A DNA stretch of 6,150 nt from Pseudomonadota bacterium (GTDB lineage Bacteria > Pseudomonadota > Alphaproteobacteria > Rhizobiales > Afifellaceae), in contig JAEZEK010000063.1 in the NCBI GenBank assembly GCA_023417735.1, forward strand, positions 1 through 6,150, in the 5' to 3' direction. Of this stretch, positions 6,113 to 6,150 are shown in pieces. The stretch's first letter is position 1. The number at the start of each line of letters is the position of its first letter. The position numbers and the translations under genes are program-made. Below the pieces are notes generated by a model. The model worked only from the letters and a program-made list of their open reading frames with translations, searched no databases and had not been told where the DNA came from.

Positions 6113-6150
6113 GCGCCTCGCACCGGACCTCGTCCGCAGAAGCTCAAGAC

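Noticed and set aside
6124..6136. CGGAC-CTC-GTCCG hairpin after the DUF892 stop as a terminator
   Set aside because: Stem of only five pairs and no T-run afterwards; possible but not supportable as an intrinsic terminator.

Overview
The window is a compact, GC-rich stretch (roughly two thirds G+C by eye) of ordinary-looking bacterial chromosome. Several things point to an alphaproteobacterium, most likely Hyphomicrobiales (Methylobacterium/Rhizobium relatives): an MbfA-type ferritin/VIT1 fusion preceded by an Irr-like iron-control element, a DUF892 ferritin-like gene preceded by a match to the EcfG (PhyR general stress) promoter, and a short UvrD-like helicase of a form familiar from that order. 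The genus cannot be fixed from the sequence alone. I see no mobile element, CRISPR array, RNA gene or clear sign of recent transfer.

Layout: four genes lie on the minus strand and one on the plus strand. Reading the minus strand in its own 5'->3' direction (right to left): a patatin-like phospholipase (5394 to 4282, TTG start), the membrane iron exporter mbfA (4124 to 3132), a UvrD/PcrA-family DNA helicase (3034 to 956), and a sulfotransferase-like gene (903 down to the left edge, C-terminus cut off). On the plus strand, diverging from the patatin gene, is a DUF892/YciF-type ferritin-like stress protein (5612-6112). Intergenic gaps are all short (52, 97, 157 and 217 bases).

Two genes belong to the ferritin-like fold (mbfA and DUF892) and flank the patatin gene. 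The control signals suggest separate inputs. mbfA has a sigma-70-like promoter whose -10 and start point are covered by an ICE-like element, as expected for repression by Irr when iron is low. DUF892 has a GGAAC-N16-GGTT element at the right distance for the general stress sigma factor. A plausible reading is a small iron and oxidative/membrane stress neighbourhood, with the helicase and sulfotransferase as a separate pair downstream.

No undescribed multi-gene system is evident. The most useful observations are the two regulatory elements, the start-codon correction for mbfA that one of them forces, and unusual active-site variants in the patatin and sulfotransferase proteins.
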